Program-made: the position numbers and the translations under genes
Source: Pseudonocardia sp. MH-G8
GTDB lineage: Bacteria; Actinomycetota; Actinomycetes; Mycobacteriales; Pseudonocardiaceae
Assembly: GCF_002262885.1 (NCBI RefSeq)
Contig: NZ_NKYF01000003.1
Coordinates: 438,382-502,381 of the forward strand
Direction: 5' to 3'
Length of the DNA stretch: 64,000 bases
The notes under the pieces: generated by a model
Database searches by the model: none
The model's input: the letters and a program-made list of their open reading frames with translations, nothing else
Told to the model about the DNA's origin: nothing
Shown here: positions 8,211-20,566 of the stretch, piece by piece
How the letters are laid out: every line of letters begins with the position of its first letter
Numbering within the stretch: the first letter of the stretch is position 1

Positions 8211-9554
8211 ATGACGCTGGTCCTGCGCTACTCCGCCCGCAGTGACCGCGGGCTCGTCCGGCAGAACAACCAGGACGCCGTCTACGCGGGTCCGCGGCTG
8301 CTCGCGCTCGCGGACGGAATGGGTGGCCACGCCGCGGGTGAGGTGGCGTCGTCGCTGGTCATATCCGCGCTCGCCTCGCTCGACGAGGACGACCCGGGCG
8401 ACGACCTGCTGGCGGAGCTGCGCGACGCCGCGGTCGACGGCAATGCCGCGATCACGCGGCACGTCGCCGACGCACCCGATCTGGAGGGCATGGGCACCAC
8501 GCTCACCGCCATCCTGTTCGCGGGTTCCCGGCTGGGTCTGGTCCACATCGGTGACTCGCGGGCCTACCAGCTGCGCGACGGGTACCTGACGCAGATCACG
8601 AAGGACGACACGTTCGTCCAGTCGCTGATCGACGAGGGCCGCATCACCGAGGAGGAGGCCCACACGCATCCGCAGCGCTCGCTGCTGCTGCGGGCGATCA
8701 CGGGTCAGGACATCGACCCGTCGCTGACGATCCGCGAGGCGCGGCCGGGCGACCGCTTCCTGCTCTGCTCCGACGGCCTGTCCGGGGTGGTGAGCGACGA
8801 GACCCTCGCCGAGACGCTGCAGGCTTACCGGGATCCGCGGGAATGCGCGGACCGGATGATCGAGCTGGCGCTGCGCGGCGGTGGCCCGGACAACATCACC
8901 TGCATCGTGGCCGACGTCGTCGACATCGACTTCGGCGAGGACGCGCCCATCGTGGGCGGCTCGGTGGGCGACGGCTCGGAGGACGGGCCGCCCCCGGATT
9001 CGGCGGCCGCGCGCGCCTCGGCCACCACGCTCACCCGCACCGCGCCGCAGCAGGTCGTGTCGACGCCCGAGGTGCGCCCTTCGCGGCGCCGGGGGCGGCT
9101 GCGGGTGGTGCTGGCCGTCGTGGCCGTGCTGGCGGTGCTGGCCGGCGGAGGCCTGCTCGCCCGCATGTGGGTGATGGCGCAGTACTACGTGAGCGCCGAC
9201 GGCGAGCAGGTCGCGATCTTCCAAGGCGTGGGTGGCGAGGTGCTGGGCGTCGCGCTGCAGTCGGTCGCGGAGCGCACCGACGTGGCGCTGACGGACCTGC
9301 CGGAGACCGAGCGCAGCCAGGTGCGCGACGGCATCACCACGGACAACGGACTCGCAGGGGCCCGCGGCGTGGTCGACCGCCTGCGCGCCCGCATGCTGGA
9401 GCCGTGCCCGCCCCCGCAGCCGCCGCAGCCCCCGCCGCCCCCGCCGCCGGTCGTCGACCCGGGTGTGCCGGTGCCCGGGATCCCGCCGGTCGACACCACC
9501 CCGCTGCCGATACCGGCACCCGAGCCCGGGACGACCTGCCGGTCGGTGGGCTGA
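8211..9554 (+). CDS. pstP: PP2C-family Ser/Thr phosphatase PstP
   Basis: 447 residues. The catalytic PP2C domain (residues 1-240) shows the metal-ligand motifs [38 protein letters not shown] and GGGPDNIT. A linker rich in Ala/Pro precedes one transmembrane helix at about 297-317, and the C-terminal extracytoplasmic part ends in a polyproline stretch. PstP is the single phosphatase that reverses PknA/PknB phosphorylation. Its TGA overlaps the ATG of rodA (ATGA), indicating coupled translation. Confidence 0.95.
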   Translation: MTLVLRYSARSDRGLVRQNNQDAVYAGPRLLALADGMGGHAAGEVASSLVISALASLDEDDPGDDLLAELRDAAVDGNAAITRHVADAPDLEGMGTTLTAILFAGSRLGLVHIGDSRAYQLRDGYLTQITKDDTFVQSLIDEGRITEEEAHTHPQRSLLLRAITGQDIDPSLTIREARPGDRFLLCSDGLSGVVSDETLAETLQAYRDPRECADRMIELALRGGGPDNITCIVADVVDIDFGEDAPIVGGSVGDGSEDGPPPDSAAARASATTLTRTAPQQVVSTPEVRPSRRRGRLRVVLAVVAVLAVLAGGGLLARMWVMAQYYVSADGEQVAIFQGVGGEVLGVALQSVAERTDVALTDLPETERSQVRDGITTDNGLAGARGVVDRLRARMLEPCPPPQPPQPPPPPPPVVDPGVPVPGIPPVDTTPLPIPAPEPGTTCRSVG

Positions 9555-10993
9555 TGAGCGCGCCGGCAGCCGGTGCGGGCCCGCCGCCCGCCGCACCCGC
9601 TCCGCTGCCGACCGGGCGTGGGATCGAGCTCGTCCTGCTCGCGTTCGCCGCGGTGTTGGTCACGAGCGCGCTGGTCCTGGTGGAAGCCAACCAGGAGCAG
9701 GAGCTCAGGCAGGTCCTGCTGTGGATCGGCCTCGCCTACCTCGCGCTGTTCGCCGTGGCTCACCTCGCGGTGCGCCGGTTCGCCCCGTACGCCGATCCGC
9801 TGATCCTGCCGTGCGTGGCGCTGCTCAACGGGCTGGGCCTGGTGATGATCCACCGGCTCGACCTGGCCAATGCCGAACGGGCGACCGCCGCGGGCCGCGA
9901 CACGCCGGTGGAGCTGATCTCCCGCCAGGTCGCGTGGACCGCGATCGGCCTCGCGCTGTTCGTCGCGGTGCTCGTGGTGATCCGCGACCACCGCACCATC
10001 TCCCGCTACGCGTACACGGCCGGTTTCGCCGGCCTGGTGCTGCTGGCGTTGCCCGGCCTGCTGCCCTCGTCGATCTCCGAGGTCAACGGGGCGAAGCTGT
10101 GGATCCGGGTCGGCAGCGTCGGCATCCAGCCGGGCGAGTTCGCGAAGATCCTGCTGATCGTGTTCTTCGCGGCGTTCCTGGTGCAGAAGCGCGAGCTGTT
10201 CAGCACCGCGGGGCGCCGGTTCCTCGGCATGGAGCTGCCGCGGGCGCGCGACCTGGCTCCGCTGCTCGTGGCGTGGGGCCTGTCGGTCGGTGTCCTCGTG
10301 CTCGAGCGCGACCTCGGCACCTCGCTGCTGTTCTTCGGCATCGTGCTGGTGCTGCTCTACGTCGCCACCGAGCGCGTGTCGTGGATGCTCATCGGGCTGT
10401 CGTTCTTCTTCGGCGGCTGCATCATCGCCTACCAGCTGTTCGGTCACGTGCGCGTGCGCGTGCAGGTGTGGATCGACCCGTTCGCCGACTTCGACAACAC
10501 CGGGTACCAGATCGCGCAGGCGCTGTTCGGGCTCGGCACCGGCGGGGTGGGCGGCACCGGGCTCGGCGCGGGCCGCCCCGACCTGGTGCCCTACGCCGAG
10601 AGCGACTTCATGCTCTCCTCGCTGGGCGAGGAGCTCGGCCTGATGGGGCTGGCCGCGATCCTCATCGTCTACCTGGTGCTGATCACGCGTGGGCTGCGCA
10701 GCGCCCTCGCCGTGCGCGACAGCTTCGGCAAGCTGCTGGCCACCGGGCTGGCGTTCACGCTGGCGCTGCAGACCTTCATCGTCATCGGCGGGGCGACGAA
10801 GCTCATCCCGCTCACCGGTCTGACCCTGCCGTTCCTGTCGTACGGCGGGTCGTCGCTGGTGGCGAACTACGCACTCGTCGCGATGCTGCTGCGGATCTCC
10901 AACGCCGCTCGCGCCCCGCTCCCCCGGCGGCCGGCCACCCCCCTCCCGCCGCTGGCCGAGGCGGGCACCGAACTGGTGGAGCGGCGCCCGTGA
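9554..10993 (+). CDS. rodA: SEDS-family peptidoglycan glycosyltransferase RodA
   Basis: 479 residues from ATG 9554, with about ten to twelve hydrophobic segments. The family signature occurs near the C-terminus ([20 protein letters not shown]) along with the central SEDS segments [21 protein letters not shown] and [16 protein letters not shown]. RodA/FtsW proteins polymerise lipid II in partnership with a class B penicillin-binding protein, here the next gene. It overlaps pstP upstream and pbpA downstream by four bases each, a tightly coupled operon. Confidence 0.95.
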   Translation: MSAPAAGAGPPPAAPAPLPTGRGIELVLLAFAAVLVTSALVLVEANQEQELRQVLLWIGLAYLALFAVAHLAVRRFAPYADPLILPCVALLNGLGLVMIHRLDLANAERATAAGRDTPVELISRQVAWTAIGLALFVAVLVVIRDHRTISRYAYTAGFAGLVLLALPGLLPSSISEVNGAKLWIRVGSVGIQPGEFAKILLIVFFAAFLVQKRELFSTAGRRFLGMELPRARDLAPLLVAWGLSVGVLVLERDLGTSLLFFGIVLVLLYVATERVSWMLIGLSFFFGGCIIAYQLFGHVRVRVQVWIDPFADFDNTGYQIAQALFGLGTGGVGGTGLGAGRPDLVPYAESDFMLSSLGEELGLMGLAAILIVYLVLITRGLRSALAVRDSFGKLLATGLAFTLALQTFIVIGGATKLIPLTGLTLPFLSYGGSSLVANYALVAMLLRISNAARAPLPRRPATPLPPLAEAGTELVERRP

Positions 10994-12465
10994 ACACTCC
11001 GGTGCGTCGCGTCGCCATCGCCGTGATGGCGATGATCCTGCTGCTGATGGGCAACCTCACCTACGTGCAGGTGGTCCAGGCCGGTGACTACCGCAGCGAT
11101 CCGCGCAACCAGCGCGTCCTGCTGGCCGAGTACTCGCGCAAGCGCGGGCAGATCAACGCCGAGAACCAGATCCTCGCCAGCAGCACCGAGACCGACGACC
11201 GCTTGCGCTACCTGCGCCAGTACGCCGACGGCCCGGTGTACGCCCCGGTCACCGGCTACTACTCGGTGACCTACAGCTCCAGCGGGATCGAGCGGGCCGC
11301 CGACGAGGTGCTCAACGGCAGTGACGACCGGCTCTTCGGCCGCAGGCTCTCCGACCTGATCACCGGCCGCGACCCCAGCGGGGGCAACGTGGTGCTGACG
11401 CTCGACCCGCAAGTGCAGCAGACGGCCTACGACGAGCTCACGGAGCGCGGCTACACCGGCTCCGTCGTCGCGCTGCGGCCGCAGACCGGTGAGATCCTCG
11501 CGATGGTGTCCACGCCGTCGTTCGACCCGAACCCGCTGGCCAGCCACGACGCGGAGGAGCGCAAGGCGGCCTGGCAGGAGTACAACGAGGCGGAGCCGCC
11601 GGTGCTGCCCAACCGCGCGATCTCCGAGAGCTATCCCCCGGGGTCCACGTTCAAGCTCGTCGACGTCGCGGCCGCACTCGCGAGCGGCCGCTACACGCCG
11701 GACAGCCAGCTCACGGCCGCATCGGCGATCACGTTGCAGGGCACCAACACCCAGCTCCAGAACTTCAACGGCAACGCGTGCGGCACCGGTGAGTCGGCGA
11801 GCCTGCGCGACGCGCTGCAGCGCTCGTGCAACACGGCGTTCGCGCAGCTCGCGGGCGAGCTCGGGGAGCAGGCGCTGCGTGAACAGGCCGATGCCTTCGG
11901 CATCGGCACGACCGACCTGACGGTGCCGATGCCGGTGGCCGCCTCGACGATCGGCGACATCCCCGACACCGCCGCGCTGCAGCAGTCCAGCATCGGCCAG
12001 CGCGACGTCGCCCTCACCCCGCTGCAGAACGCGATGATCGTCTCGGCCATCGCCAACCGCGGGCAGGTGATGGCCCCGTACCTGGTCAGTGAGATCCAGA
12101 GCCAGGAGCTGGACCCCGTGGAGACCACCGAGCCGGACCGGATCGGCACGGCCGTCGATCCGGGGGTGGCCGCCACCCTGACCGAGCTGATGGTCAACAA
12201 CGAGAACAACTACTCCGGCAGCGGGAAGATCACCGGCGTGCAGATCGCGGCCAAGACCGGCACCGCCGAGCACGGAGCCGATCCCAAGTCGGTGGCCCCG
12301 CACGTCTGGTACGTGGCCTTCGCCCCTGCCGACGACCCGCAGGTGGCGCTCGCGGTGCTGGTCGAGTCCGGCGGCGACCGCAGCAACCTCGCGGCGACGG
12401 GTGGCACGGTCGCCGCCCCGATCGGCCGCGCCGTCATCCGCGCCGCGCTGGGGACGGAGCGGTGA
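10990..12465 (+). CDS. pbpA: class B penicillin-binding protein PbpA
   Basis: 491 residues from GTG 10990, which overlaps the rodA stop (GTGA). One N-terminal membrane anchor (about residues 7-28) is followed by the dimerisation domain and a transpeptidase domain. The three active-site motifs are visible: SxxK as STFK with the acyl-ester serine near residue 219, SxN as SCN near 279, and KTG near 422 ([10 protein letters not shown]). It cross-links peptidoglycan in the periplasmic space, paired with RodA. In mycobacteria PbpA is a PknB substrate. Confidence 0.95.
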   Translation: MNTPVRRVAIAVMAMILLLMGNLTYVQVVQAGDYRSDPRNQRVLLAEYSRKRGQINAENQILASSTETDDRLRYLRQYADGPVYAPVTGYYSVTYSSSGIERAADEVLNGSDDRLFGRRLSDLITGRDPSGGNVVLTLDPQVQQTAYDELTERGYTGSVVALRPQTGEILAMVSTPSFDPNPLASHDAEERKAAWQEYNEAEPPVLPNRAISESYPPGSTFKLVDVAAALASGRYTPDSQLTAASAITLQGTNTQLQNFNGNACGTGESASLRDALQRSCNTAFAQLAGELGEQALREQADAFGIGTTDLTVPMPVAASTIGDIPDTAALQQSSIGQRDVALTPLQNAMIVSAIANRGQVMAPYLVSEIQSQELDPVETTEPDRIGTAVDPGVAATLTELMVNNENNYSGSGKITGVQIAAKTGTAEHGADPKSVAPHVWYVAFAPADDPQVALAVLVESGGDRSNLAATGGTVAAPIGRAVIRAALGTER

Positions 12466-13874
12466 CCGTCCTCGCTGCGGGGCAGAGCATCGACGACCGC
12501 TACCTGCTGGAGCGGCGCATCGCCGTGGGCGGCATGGGCGAGGTCTGGGAGGCTTCCGACACCCGGCTGGGCCGCAGCGTCGCGGTGAAGGTGCTGCGCC
12601 CCGAGCTCGGTGACGACCCGGAGTTCCTGCACCGCTTCCGCATCGAGGCCCGCACCGTCGCCTCCCTCGACAACCCGGGCATCGCCGCCGTGCACGACTA
12701 CGGCGAGGACGAGGGCCCCAACGGCCGGCGCACGGCGTACCTCGTGATGGAGCTGGTGCGGGGCGAGCCCCTGTCCACGCTGATCTCCCGGGGCCCCATC
12801 GAGGCCGACGAGACGCTGCGGCTGATCGAGGACGCCGCGTGGGCGCTGCAGGCGGCGCACGAGCGCGGCTTCGTGCACCGCGACGTCAAGCCGGGCAACA
12901 TCCTGGTCCGCACCGACGGGGTGGTGAAGCTCACCGACTTCGGGATCGCCAAGGCCGCCGACGCGGTGCCGGTCACCCGCTCCGGGATGGTCATGGGCAC
13001 GGCCCACTACATCGCCCCCGAGCAGGCCAGCGGCGCGGAGGCGGGATCCGCGGGCGACGTCTACTCGCTCGGCATCGTCGGCTACGAGTGCCTCGCGGGC
13101 CACCGGCCGTTCCGCGCGGACAGCGCCGTGGCGGTGGCGATGATGCAGGTCCGCGAACCCCCTCCACCGCTGCCGAGCAGCGTCCCGGCCGGGGCTCGCG
13201 AGCTCATCGAGGCGGCGCTCGTCAAGGACCCCACCCAGCGCTACTCCACGGGCGGTGAGTTCGCGCTCGCCGTGGCGGCGGTGCGCCGGGGTGAGCCGCT
13301 GCCCGCGCCCGGCGCGGTCACCGGCACGATCGTGCCGCCACGTTCCCCCTCCACCCCCACCCGCCCACGTCCGGCGGTCGGTCCCGGCGCGCCGCCGTCG
13401 ACGCCGCTCCCGGCCTCGGGGGCCTACTCCACGTCCTACTCCGCGCCTTATTCCCCGCCTGTCCCGCAGCGCCCGGCGCCGCCGGCATCCCGGCCCGTGG
13501 CCCAGCAGGCGCCGGCAGCGCGGCACGCCCAGCCGGTGGGCGAACGGGGGGGCCGATCCCGCTCCCAGGCGCCGCCGGCGCGGCGCGGCGCGCCCGCCCG
13601 ACCGCACGGGCGAGCCTCCGCCGGCTCCTTCCGCCTGCAGCCCAAGTCGTCGGGGCGCACCCTGCTCCTCGTGCTGTTCGTGCTGCTGACGCTCGCCGCG
13701 GTCGCGGTCGGCGTGCTGTTGTTCCGGGGTGGCCTGCCACCCGCCGGTTCGCCGGTTCCGACCCCACAGGGAGCCGGAGCCGGTACGGTGGCTAGTCGGG
13801 AGGGCGTCCTGGCCGGATCGGCGGTACCCGGCGGGGCACTCGCCCTGGTGATCGTCACGGGGAGCGCCCGGTGA
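12462..13874 (+). CDS. pknA: Ser/Thr protein kinase PknA
   Basis: 470 residues from GTG 12462, overlapping the pbpA stop. The Hanks-type kinase domain (about 12-275) has the glycine loop [12 protein letters not shown], invariant Lys near 43 (VAVKVLRPE), catalytic HRDVKPGN with Asp about 141, and the metal-binding DFG Asp about 159. A Pro/Ala/Ser-rich juxtamembrane segment precedes a transmembrane helix at about 394-414 and a short outer tail without PASTA repeats. PknA controls growth and division proteins. The long low-complexity linker is typical. Confidence 0.94.
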   Translation: MTVLAAGQSIDDRYLLERRIAVGGMGEVWEASDTRLGRSVAVKVLRPELGDDPEFLHRFRIEARTVASLDNPGIAAVHDYGEDEGPNGRRTAYLVMELVRGEPLSTLISRGPIEADETLRLIEDAAWALQAAHERGFVHRDVKPGNILVRTDGVVKLTDFGIAKAADAVPVTRSGMVMGTAHYIAPEQASGAEAGSAGDVYSLGIVGYECLAGHRPFRADSAVAVAMMQVREPPPPLPSSVPAGARELIEAALVKDPTQRYSTGGEFALAVAAVRRGEPLPAPGAVTGTIVPPRSPSTPTRPRPAVGPGAPPSTPLPASGAYSTSYSAPYSPPVPQRPAPPASRPVAQQAPAARHAQPVGERGGRSRSQAPPARRGAPARPHGRASAGSFRLQPKSSGRTLLLVLFVLLTLAAVAVGVLLFRGGLPPAGSPVPTPQGAGAGTVASREGVLAGSAVPGGALALVIVTGSAR

Positions 13875-13983
13875 ACCCGTCCAACCGACGGCCCGGCGCT
13901 GCGGTGGTCCCGGAACCACCCCGCTGGGCGACGCGGCCCGGCATGATGTCCGAATCCACCATGACTCCCAGGAACCGGCACCG

Positions 13984-15912
<1,929 letters not shown>

Positions 15913-15952
15913 CGCGACGGCGCGGCCCGCCGCGTTCGGGGACACTGAGCCC

Positions 15953-16588
15953 ATGCGCGTGCTCGTCATCGACAACTACGACAGCTTCGTCTACAACCTC
16001 GTGCAGTACCTCGCGCAGCTCGGCGCGCAGGTCGTGGTGCGCCGCAACGACGAGGTGGAGCTCGACGAGCTCGGCGACGTCGACGGTGTGCTCCTCAGCC
16101 CCGGGCCGGGTGTTCCGGAGCGGGCGGGAGTCAGCATCGAGGCGGTCCGGCGCAGCGCGGAGCGCAGCCTGCCGCTGCTCGGCGTGTGCCTCGGCCACCA
16201 GGCGATCGGGGTGGCGTGGGGCGGCGTGGTGGAACGCGCCCCGGAGCTGTTGCACGGCAAGACCTCGCTCGTGCACCACGAGGACGACGACCTGCTCGCC
16301 GGGCTGCCGAACCCGTTCGTCGCCACCCGCTACCACTCGCTCTCGATCCGTCCCGACACGCTGCCCTCGGCGCTCGAGGTCACGGGACGCACCGAGGGCG
16401 GCGTCATCATGGCGGTGCGCCACCGCGAGCTGCCCGTCACCGGGGTGCAGTTCCATCCCGAGTCGGTCCTCACCGAGGGTGGGCACCGGTTGCTCGCCAA
16501 CTGGATGGCGAGCGCGGGGCACCCCGTGCCTGAGGCCACCGTGGCGGCTCTCACGGCCGAGACAGCGGCCGTCACCGCCCGCGCCTGA
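15953..16588 (+). CDS. glutamine amidotransferase, aminodeoxychorismate/anthranilate synthase component II
   Basis: 211 residues beginning [20 protein letters not shown], the classical TrpG/PabA opening. The class I amidotransferase site is intact: [10 protein letters not shown] (oxyanion region), nucleophile Cys79 in [12 protein letters not shown], and the His/Glu pair in [10 protein letters not shown]. It supplies ammonia to a chorismate-using partner, for folate (PabB) or tryptophan (TrpE) synthesis. No partner is nearby. In related actinobacteria a trpG/pabA gene occupies this same place next to pknB and crgA. Which pathway it serves cannot be decided from sequence alone. Confidence 0.9.
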   Translation: MRVLVIDNYDSFVYNLVQYLAQLGAQVVVRRNDEVELDELGDVDGVLLSPGPGVPERAGVSIEAVRRSAERSLPLLGVCLGHQAIGVAWGGVVERAPELLHGKTSLVHHEDDDLLAGLPNPFVATRYHSLSIRPDTLPSALEVTGRTEGGVIMAVRHRELPVTGVQFHPESVLTEGGHRLLANWMASAGHPVPEATVAALTAETAAVTARA

Positions 16589-16676
16589 GCCGCGCTGCGC
16601 ACGTAGCGGCGTCGGCAGCGGGCGGGCGCGCTACCGTGGGGGGCACGCACCCCGACGTCCGACGAGGTCAATACAC

Positions 16677-16949
16677 ATGCCGAAGTCCAAGGTCCGGAAG
16701 AAGGCGGTCTACACGCCGCCCGCCAACAAGCAGCGCCCCGGCACCACGCCGGTGAAGGTCGCAGGGCCCACGCACCCGGTCTACATCACGGTGATGCTGG
16801 GCCTGATGCTGGTGGGGCTGGCGTGGCTGGTCGTCAACTACCTGGCCGGCGACTCGATCGCGTTCATGGTCACTCTCGGTTCGTGGAACTTCGCCATCGG
16901 GTTCTCACTGATCGTGATTGGCCTTCTGATGACCATGCGGTGGCGGTGA
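16677..16949 (+). CDS. crgA: cell division protein CrgA
   Basis: 90 residues from ATG 16677: a basic N-terminus ([15 protein letters not shown]) and two transmembrane helices (about 36-55 and 68-86) separated by a short hydrophilic loop, ending MTMRWR. This is the actinobacterial CrgA family, a small membrane protein that recruits or modulates FtsZ, FtsI and other division proteins. Its place beside the pknB cluster is conserved in actinobacteria. It is the last gene before a pair of DnaA-box-like sites. Confidence 0.93.
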   Translation: MPKSKVRKKAVYTPPANKQRPGTTPVKVAGPTHPVYITVMLGLMLVGLAWLVVNYLAGDSIAFMVTLGSWNFAIGFSLIVIGLLMTMRWR

Positions 16950-16983
16950 CCTGCGAAAAGACACCGATGTGAGTAGTCCCCAG

Positions 16984-17005
16984 TGTGGACAGTCACTGTG
17001 GACAA
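16984..17005. promoter_or_regulatory. two tandem DnaA-box-like sites
   Basis: TGTGGACAG at 16984-16992 and TGTGGACAA at 16997-17005 lie in direct repeat 13 bp apart. The second is an exact match on the minus strand to TTGTCCACA, the actinobacterial DnaA box; the first differs at one base. They sit directly upstream of the PH-domain gene start at 17012, about 40 kb from oriC. They could make this promoter DnaA-responsive or titrate DnaA; no binding has been shown. Confidence 0.45.
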
Positions 17006-17011
17006 GTCACC

Positions 17012-17458
17012 GTGAGTGATCATGAGCCGTCGGCGGTGGCCGAGTGGAGCCCCGCAGCAGGCCTCGTCGTCCTCGGCTGGCTGATCGCCGTCGCGGCCAC
17101 CGCGTGGTGCGTGGCGCTGTGGGCGAGCGGTGCCGACCCCGCGGGCCGCCTGCTCGCGGGCGTGGCGGCGGTGGGCGCCACGGTCGCCGCGCTCTTCGGC
17201 ACCCGCGCCCGGCCTCGGCTGCGCGCCGACCCCGACGGGTTGACGGTCGGCGGGCTGCTCCGTTCGCGCCATCACCCGTGGCCGTTCGTGACGGAGATCC
17301 GGGTCCTGCGGGTTCGCAGGCTGGGACGGGAGACGTCCCTCCTCGAGGTCGACACGGAGGCGGCCGACGGCAGCGAGCGCCTGCTCGTGTTCGGGCGGCT
17401 GGATCTCGCGGCCGACCCCGAAGACGTGGCGCCCCTCCTGCGCGCCCTGCGCCCCTGA
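17012..17458 (+). CDS. bacterial PH domain membrane protein
   Basis: 148 residues from GTG 17012. Two hydrophobic segments (about residues 15-36 and 44-62) form a hairpin, followed by a cytoplasmic strand-rich domain with RPRLRADPDGLTVGGLLRSR and WPFVTEIRVLRVRRLGR, the layout of bacterial PH proteins in this position near crgA. Function is unknown. The start is chosen just after the DnaA-box-like pair; an in-frame GTG at 16985 would run through those sites. Confidence 0.75.
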   Translation: MSDHEPSAVAEWSPAAGLVVLGWLIAVAATAWCVALWASGADPAGRLLAGVAAVGATVAALFGTRARPRLRADPDGLTVGGLLRSRHHPWPFVTEIRVLRVRRLGRETSLLEVDTEAADGSERLLVFGRLDLAADPEDVAPLLRALRP

Positions 17459-17593
17459 GAGCCGCCTCGTACCCGCACATCCCCCACATGTCGCAGCCGC
17501 GTACTGCGCGTGGCAGTTGCGCCCCCCGTTTGAGCGGTCGTGCCGGCGGCGCGTGCGCGCCTACCATCGAGGTCCGCGACGAAGGGAGTCTGG

Positions 17594-17665
17594 ATGGCGA
17601 AGACGACATCTATGCGGGGTACGGACGGCTGCTCCACCGGATGCGGCTGCAACCCACCCGCCTGA
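17594..17665 (+). CDS. putative 23-residue Cys-containing small protein
   Basis: A tiny open frame begins ATG GCG AAG ACG at 17594, with a GAAGGGA ribosome site (17581-17587) seven bases upstream. The product is basic at the start and ends with GCSTGCGCNPPA, a C-x3-C-x-C cluster. It is followed within 18 bp by a strong GC hairpin. The placement (ribosome site, short frame, terminator, intergenic location) suggests a real gene. The cysteine cluster could bind a metal, but the product matches no family I recognise. Chance occurrence is possible at this length. Confidence 0.45.
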   Translation: MAKTTSMRGTDGCSTGCGCNPPA

Positions 17666-17682
17666 CCCATCCCGACGAGCCA

Positions 17683-17715
17683 CGGCGGGGCAGCCCTGAC
17701 GAGGGCGCCCCGCCG
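17683..17715. terminator. GC-rich hairpin, likely bidirectional terminator
   Basis: CGGCGGGGC at 17683-17691 pairs perfectly with GCCCCGCCG at 17707-17715 around a 15-base loop. It lies between the small ORF and the convergent rhomboid gene (stop at 17730). There is no T-run, as is common for actinobacterial terminators. Confidence 0.65.
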
Positions 17716-17729
17716 TCGAGGTGTCTGCG

Positions 17730-18614
17730 TCAGGGTGTGAGGGCGGTGACACCGATCACGAGCGCCACCACCGCGGTGAGCGCGACCAGCGCGACCACCT
17801 GCACGGGAACCCGGTTCCGGGCCGGCGCGTAGACGAGCGCAGCCGTGGCGGCAGCGCCGACCACGAGCCCGCCGAGGTGACCGATCAGCGAGATCCCGGG
17901 GATCGTCACGCTGATCACCACGTTCAGCACGATCACGCCGATGACCTGCCCCGCGGGCACGCGCAGGCGGCGCAGCACCACGGCGAGCCCGCCCATCAGG
18001 CCGAACACCGCACCTGACGCGCCGGCCACGGCCTGGTTCGGCTCGTAGAACAGCATGACGGCGGCGGCGCCGCCGAGCAGGGCGATGAGGTAGACGGCCA
18101 GGAAGCGCGTGCGCCCGAGCACGGTCTCGAGGTCCCGGCCCAGCACCCACAACGCCACCATGTTGAACAGCAGGTGGATCCCGCCGATGTGCAGGAAACC
18201 CGAGGTGAGGACGCGCCACCACTCGCCGGCCTGGACGAGACCCGGCACGAGCGCCCACTCGCCGAACAGCGGGGCCGCCGCGTTGCTCATCGGGTCGCCC
18301 GCCTGGACCACCGTCCAGACGTAGACCAGCACGTTGAGCGCGATCAGCGTGGGCACCACGATCACCCGGGCGCCGGGGGTGGCGCCTGCAACCGTGCCGG
18401 GCCGACGCGTCTCGCGCCTGCCCTCGTTCACGCAGTCGACGCATTGGTAACCGACCGAGGCCTCCCGAAGGCACTCCGGGCACGCCGGACGCCCGCAACG
18501 CGTGCAGGACAGGCCGGTGGCGCGGTCCGGATGCCGCACGCAGACGGCCGGTGGGCCGTAGGGCGCCCCACCGGGCTGGTGCGGCGGTGTCGGCGGGCCG
18601 GCGGGATGGGTCAT
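17730..18614 (-). CDS. rhomboid family intramembrane serine protease
   Basis: 294 residues from ATG 18614. The N-terminal zinc-ribbon-like segment has four CxxC-type cysteine pairs (CVRHPD, SCTRCGRPACPECL, YQCVDC), then six to seven transmembrane helices. The catalytic dyad is visible: Ser in AGASGAVFGLMGG and His in SLIGHLGGLVVG; the HIGGIHLLFNM loop is also family-typical. It cleaves membrane proteins within the bilayer; substrates unknown. It is the last gene of a probable operon with the cyclophilin (16 bp upstream) and the hydrolase. Confidence 0.93.
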   Translation of the reverse strand: MTHPAGPPTPPHQPGGAPYGPPAVCVRHPDRATGLSCTRCGRPACPECLREASVGYQCVDCVNEGRRETRRPGTVAGATPGARVIVVPTLIALNVLVYVWTVVQAGDPMSNAAAPLFGEWALVPGLVQAGEWWRVLTSGFLHIGGIHLLFNMVALWVLGRDLETVLGRTRFLAVYLIALLGGAAAVMLFYEPNQAVAGASGAVFGLMGGLAVVLRRLRVPAGQVIGVIVLNVVISVTIPGISLIGHLGGLVVGAAATAALVYAPARNRVPVQVVALVALTAVVALVIGVTALTP

Positions 18615-18630
18615 CGGTCGGCGGGCGGAC

Positions 18631-19164
18631 TCAGGCCGAGATCTCGACGTGCTCGATGACGACCTCGGAGAGCGGCCGGTCGTTGCGGTCGGTGGCGGTC
18701 TGCCCGATCGCGTCGACGACGGCGCGGGACTCCGCGTCGGCCACCTCACCGAAGATGGTGTGACGGCGGTTGAGGTGCGGGGTGGGGCCGAGGGTGATGA
18801 AGAACTGCGAACCGTTGGTGCCGGGGCCCGCGTTGGCCATCGCCAGCAGGTAGGGGCGGTCGAACCGCAGGTCGGGGTGGAACTCGTCGGCGAACTGGTA
18901 GCCGGGGCCACCGCGCCCGGTGCCCGTGGGGTCACCGCCCTGGATCATGAAGCCGGTGATCACGCGGTGGAAGACGGACCCGTCGTAGAACGGGCCGGAG
19001 TTGCCGCCGCCGGCGTTGGGCTCGCTGTAGGACTTCTCGCCGGTGGCCAGCCCGACGAAGTTCGCGACGGTCGTGGGGGCGTGGTCCGGGAACAGGACGA
19101 TCCGGATGTCGCCCTGGTTGGTCCGGAGCGTCGCGGTGTTCTTGTCGTTGCCTGGTTCGGTCAC
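18631..19164 (-). CDS. ppiA: cyclophilin-type peptidyl-prolyl cis-trans isomerase
   Basis: 177 residues from GTG 19164 ([19 protein letters not shown]). Cyclophilin motifs are clear: [19 protein letters not shown] with the catalytic Arg, and [22 protein letters not shown] with the Gln-Phe-Phe ligand-binding strand. There is no signal peptide, so the protein is cytoplasmic. A cyclophilin gene close to crgA and the rhomboid gene is conserved near actinobacterial origins. The gap to the upstream hydrolase is 32 bp. Confidence 0.94.
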   Translation of the reverse strand: MTEPGNDKNTATLRTNQGDIRIVLFPDHAPTTVANFVGLATGEKSYSEPNAGGGNSGPFYDGSVFHRVITGFMIQGGDPTGTGRGGPGYQFADEFHPDLRFDRPYLLAMANAGPGTNGSQFFITLGPTPHLNRRHTIFGEVADAESRAVVDAIGQTATDRNDRPLSEVVIEHVEISA

Positions 19165-19196
19165 GCCCCTATCGTGCCAGCCTCGTTCCAGCGCCG

Positions 19197-20342
19197 TCAG
19201 CGGCCACCGCGTCCGGCCTCCAACGCGTCGGCCAGGAACGACGTGATCATGCGCTCGTAGGCCGCCGGATCGGCGTTCCAGGACGCGGTGTGCTCGGCCT
19301 CCGGGACCTCGACGTAGCGCATCGGCCACCCCAGCGAGGGGGCAGCGGCGGCGAGGGCCCGGCTCGCCGTCACGGGGACGGCGGTGTCCCCCGTGCTGTG
19401 CACCACCAGCGTCGGCGGGCGGACCGCGGGTGGGTGACGGCGCAGGTCGAAGCGGTCGAAGTCGATTCCGATCCGCCTGCTGGTCACGGCGGTCGCCAGG
19501 GGCGAGAGCACCGTCGGCAGCCGCCGGTTGCGGGCCTGCAGACGCAAGGTGGCGCGCCAGTCCACGAGCGGGGCGTCCCAGACCACCGCCGCCACGCGCC
19601 CGGCCTCGGCCGAGCGGTCGAGGAAGGCCCCGGTGATCGCGCCGCCCATCGACCACCCGAACAGGACGATCCGCCGCGCGCCGCGGGCGACCGCGAAGCG
19701 GACGGCGGCCTCGACGTCCTCCCACTCGGTGTCACCGAGGTGGTAGTGGCCGTCCGGGCTCGCAGGTGCGCCCTCGTCGTTGCGGTAGGTCACCACCAGC
19801 TGCGGGTGGCGGCGCTCGTGCAGCGTCGGCAGGATCCGCAGCGCCTCGCGGCGGGAGCTGCCGCGACCGTGCACCATCACCACCCAGGTGTCGCCGTCGG
19901 CGGGCACCAGCCATGCGGGGCAGGGGCCGAGCGGCCCCGGCACGTCGACGTTCTCGAACGGGAGGTCGCGCGCGCCGGGATCCGGGTCGAAGGGGCCGGC
20001 GTCGAGCACCGCCGCGGCCCCCGGCACGGGAGCCTGCCCCCCGAGCAGCGGCCGCACCACCTGGTCGGGGCGTCGCCGTGCCACCGGACCCACCACGGCG
20101 AGCCCGCTCGCACGGTCGGTGGCCCAGCGCAGCCCCCAGGTGCCGGGCTGTGCGGTGAGGGCCGTGGCGGCGAGCGTGACCGAGCCGTCGGCGACGTCCA
20201 GGACCCGCTCGGGGTAGACGGGGCGGATCGACGTGTCGAGCAGGACCGACGAGTAGAACCAGGCGATCCCCGCCGCGCCGGCGCCGACGCCGACTCCCAG
20301 CCCGACCCCGAGCCCGGCTCCCACCCGCCGCAGAAGCGCCAC
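19197..20342 (-). CDS. membrane-anchored alpha/beta hydrolase
   Basis: 381 residues from GTG 20342. A Gly/Val-rich hydrophobic N-terminus (about residues 5-30) looks like an anchor or uncleaved signal. The hydrolase fold has the oxyanion strand [12 protein letters not shown], the nucleophile elbow [12 protein letters not shown] (GxSxG), an acid in [12 protein letters not shown] and a late His in PEAEHTASW. Such proteins are often esterases or peptidases of unknown substrate. The long upstream open frame was trimmed because it is Arg/Pro-rich with no family features. First gene of a probable operon with the cyclophilin and rhomboid. Confidence 0.8.
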   Translation of the reverse strand: MALLRRVGAGLGVGLGVGVGAGAAGIAWFYSSVLLDTSIRPVYPERVLDVADGSVTLAATALTAQPGTWGLRWATDRASGLAVVGPVARRRPDQVVRPLLGGQAPVPGAAAVLDAGPFDPDPGARDLPFENVDVPGPLGPCPAWLVPADGDTWVVMVHGRGSSRREALRILPTLHERRHPQLVVTYRNDEGAPASPDGHYHLGDTEWEDVEAAVRFAVARGARRIVLFGWSMGGAITGAFLDRSAEAGRVAAVVWDAPLVDWRATLRLQARNRRLPTVLSPLATAVTSRRIGIDFDRFDLRRHPPAVRPPTLVVHSTGDTAVPVTASRALAAAAPSLGWPMRYVEVPEAEHTASWNADPAAYERMITSFLADALEAGRGGR

Positions 20343-20566
20343 ACGACGATGATGCCCGCCCTGGCGGGGCCCGCGACCGCCGGCGCCCGCACCCTGCGGC
20401 ACCCGTCCGGGTGGCAGGCCTGGGACCTGCGGCTTCCCCGGCCACCGCATCGGGTGAACCGCCTGGCGGAGCGGTGGGGACACCACATCCCGCGACAGCG
20501 GCCTTCGTTGTGCCCCCGAGACCAGCGTCACTTCCCGACGAGAGTCCGCACGAAGGGAACACATCG

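Noticed and set aside
8843..9553. Extension of rodA upstream into pstP
   Set aside because: The frame before 9554 is Arg/Ala-rich out-of-frame pstP; the ATG at 9554 with ATGA overlap gives the normal RodA start.
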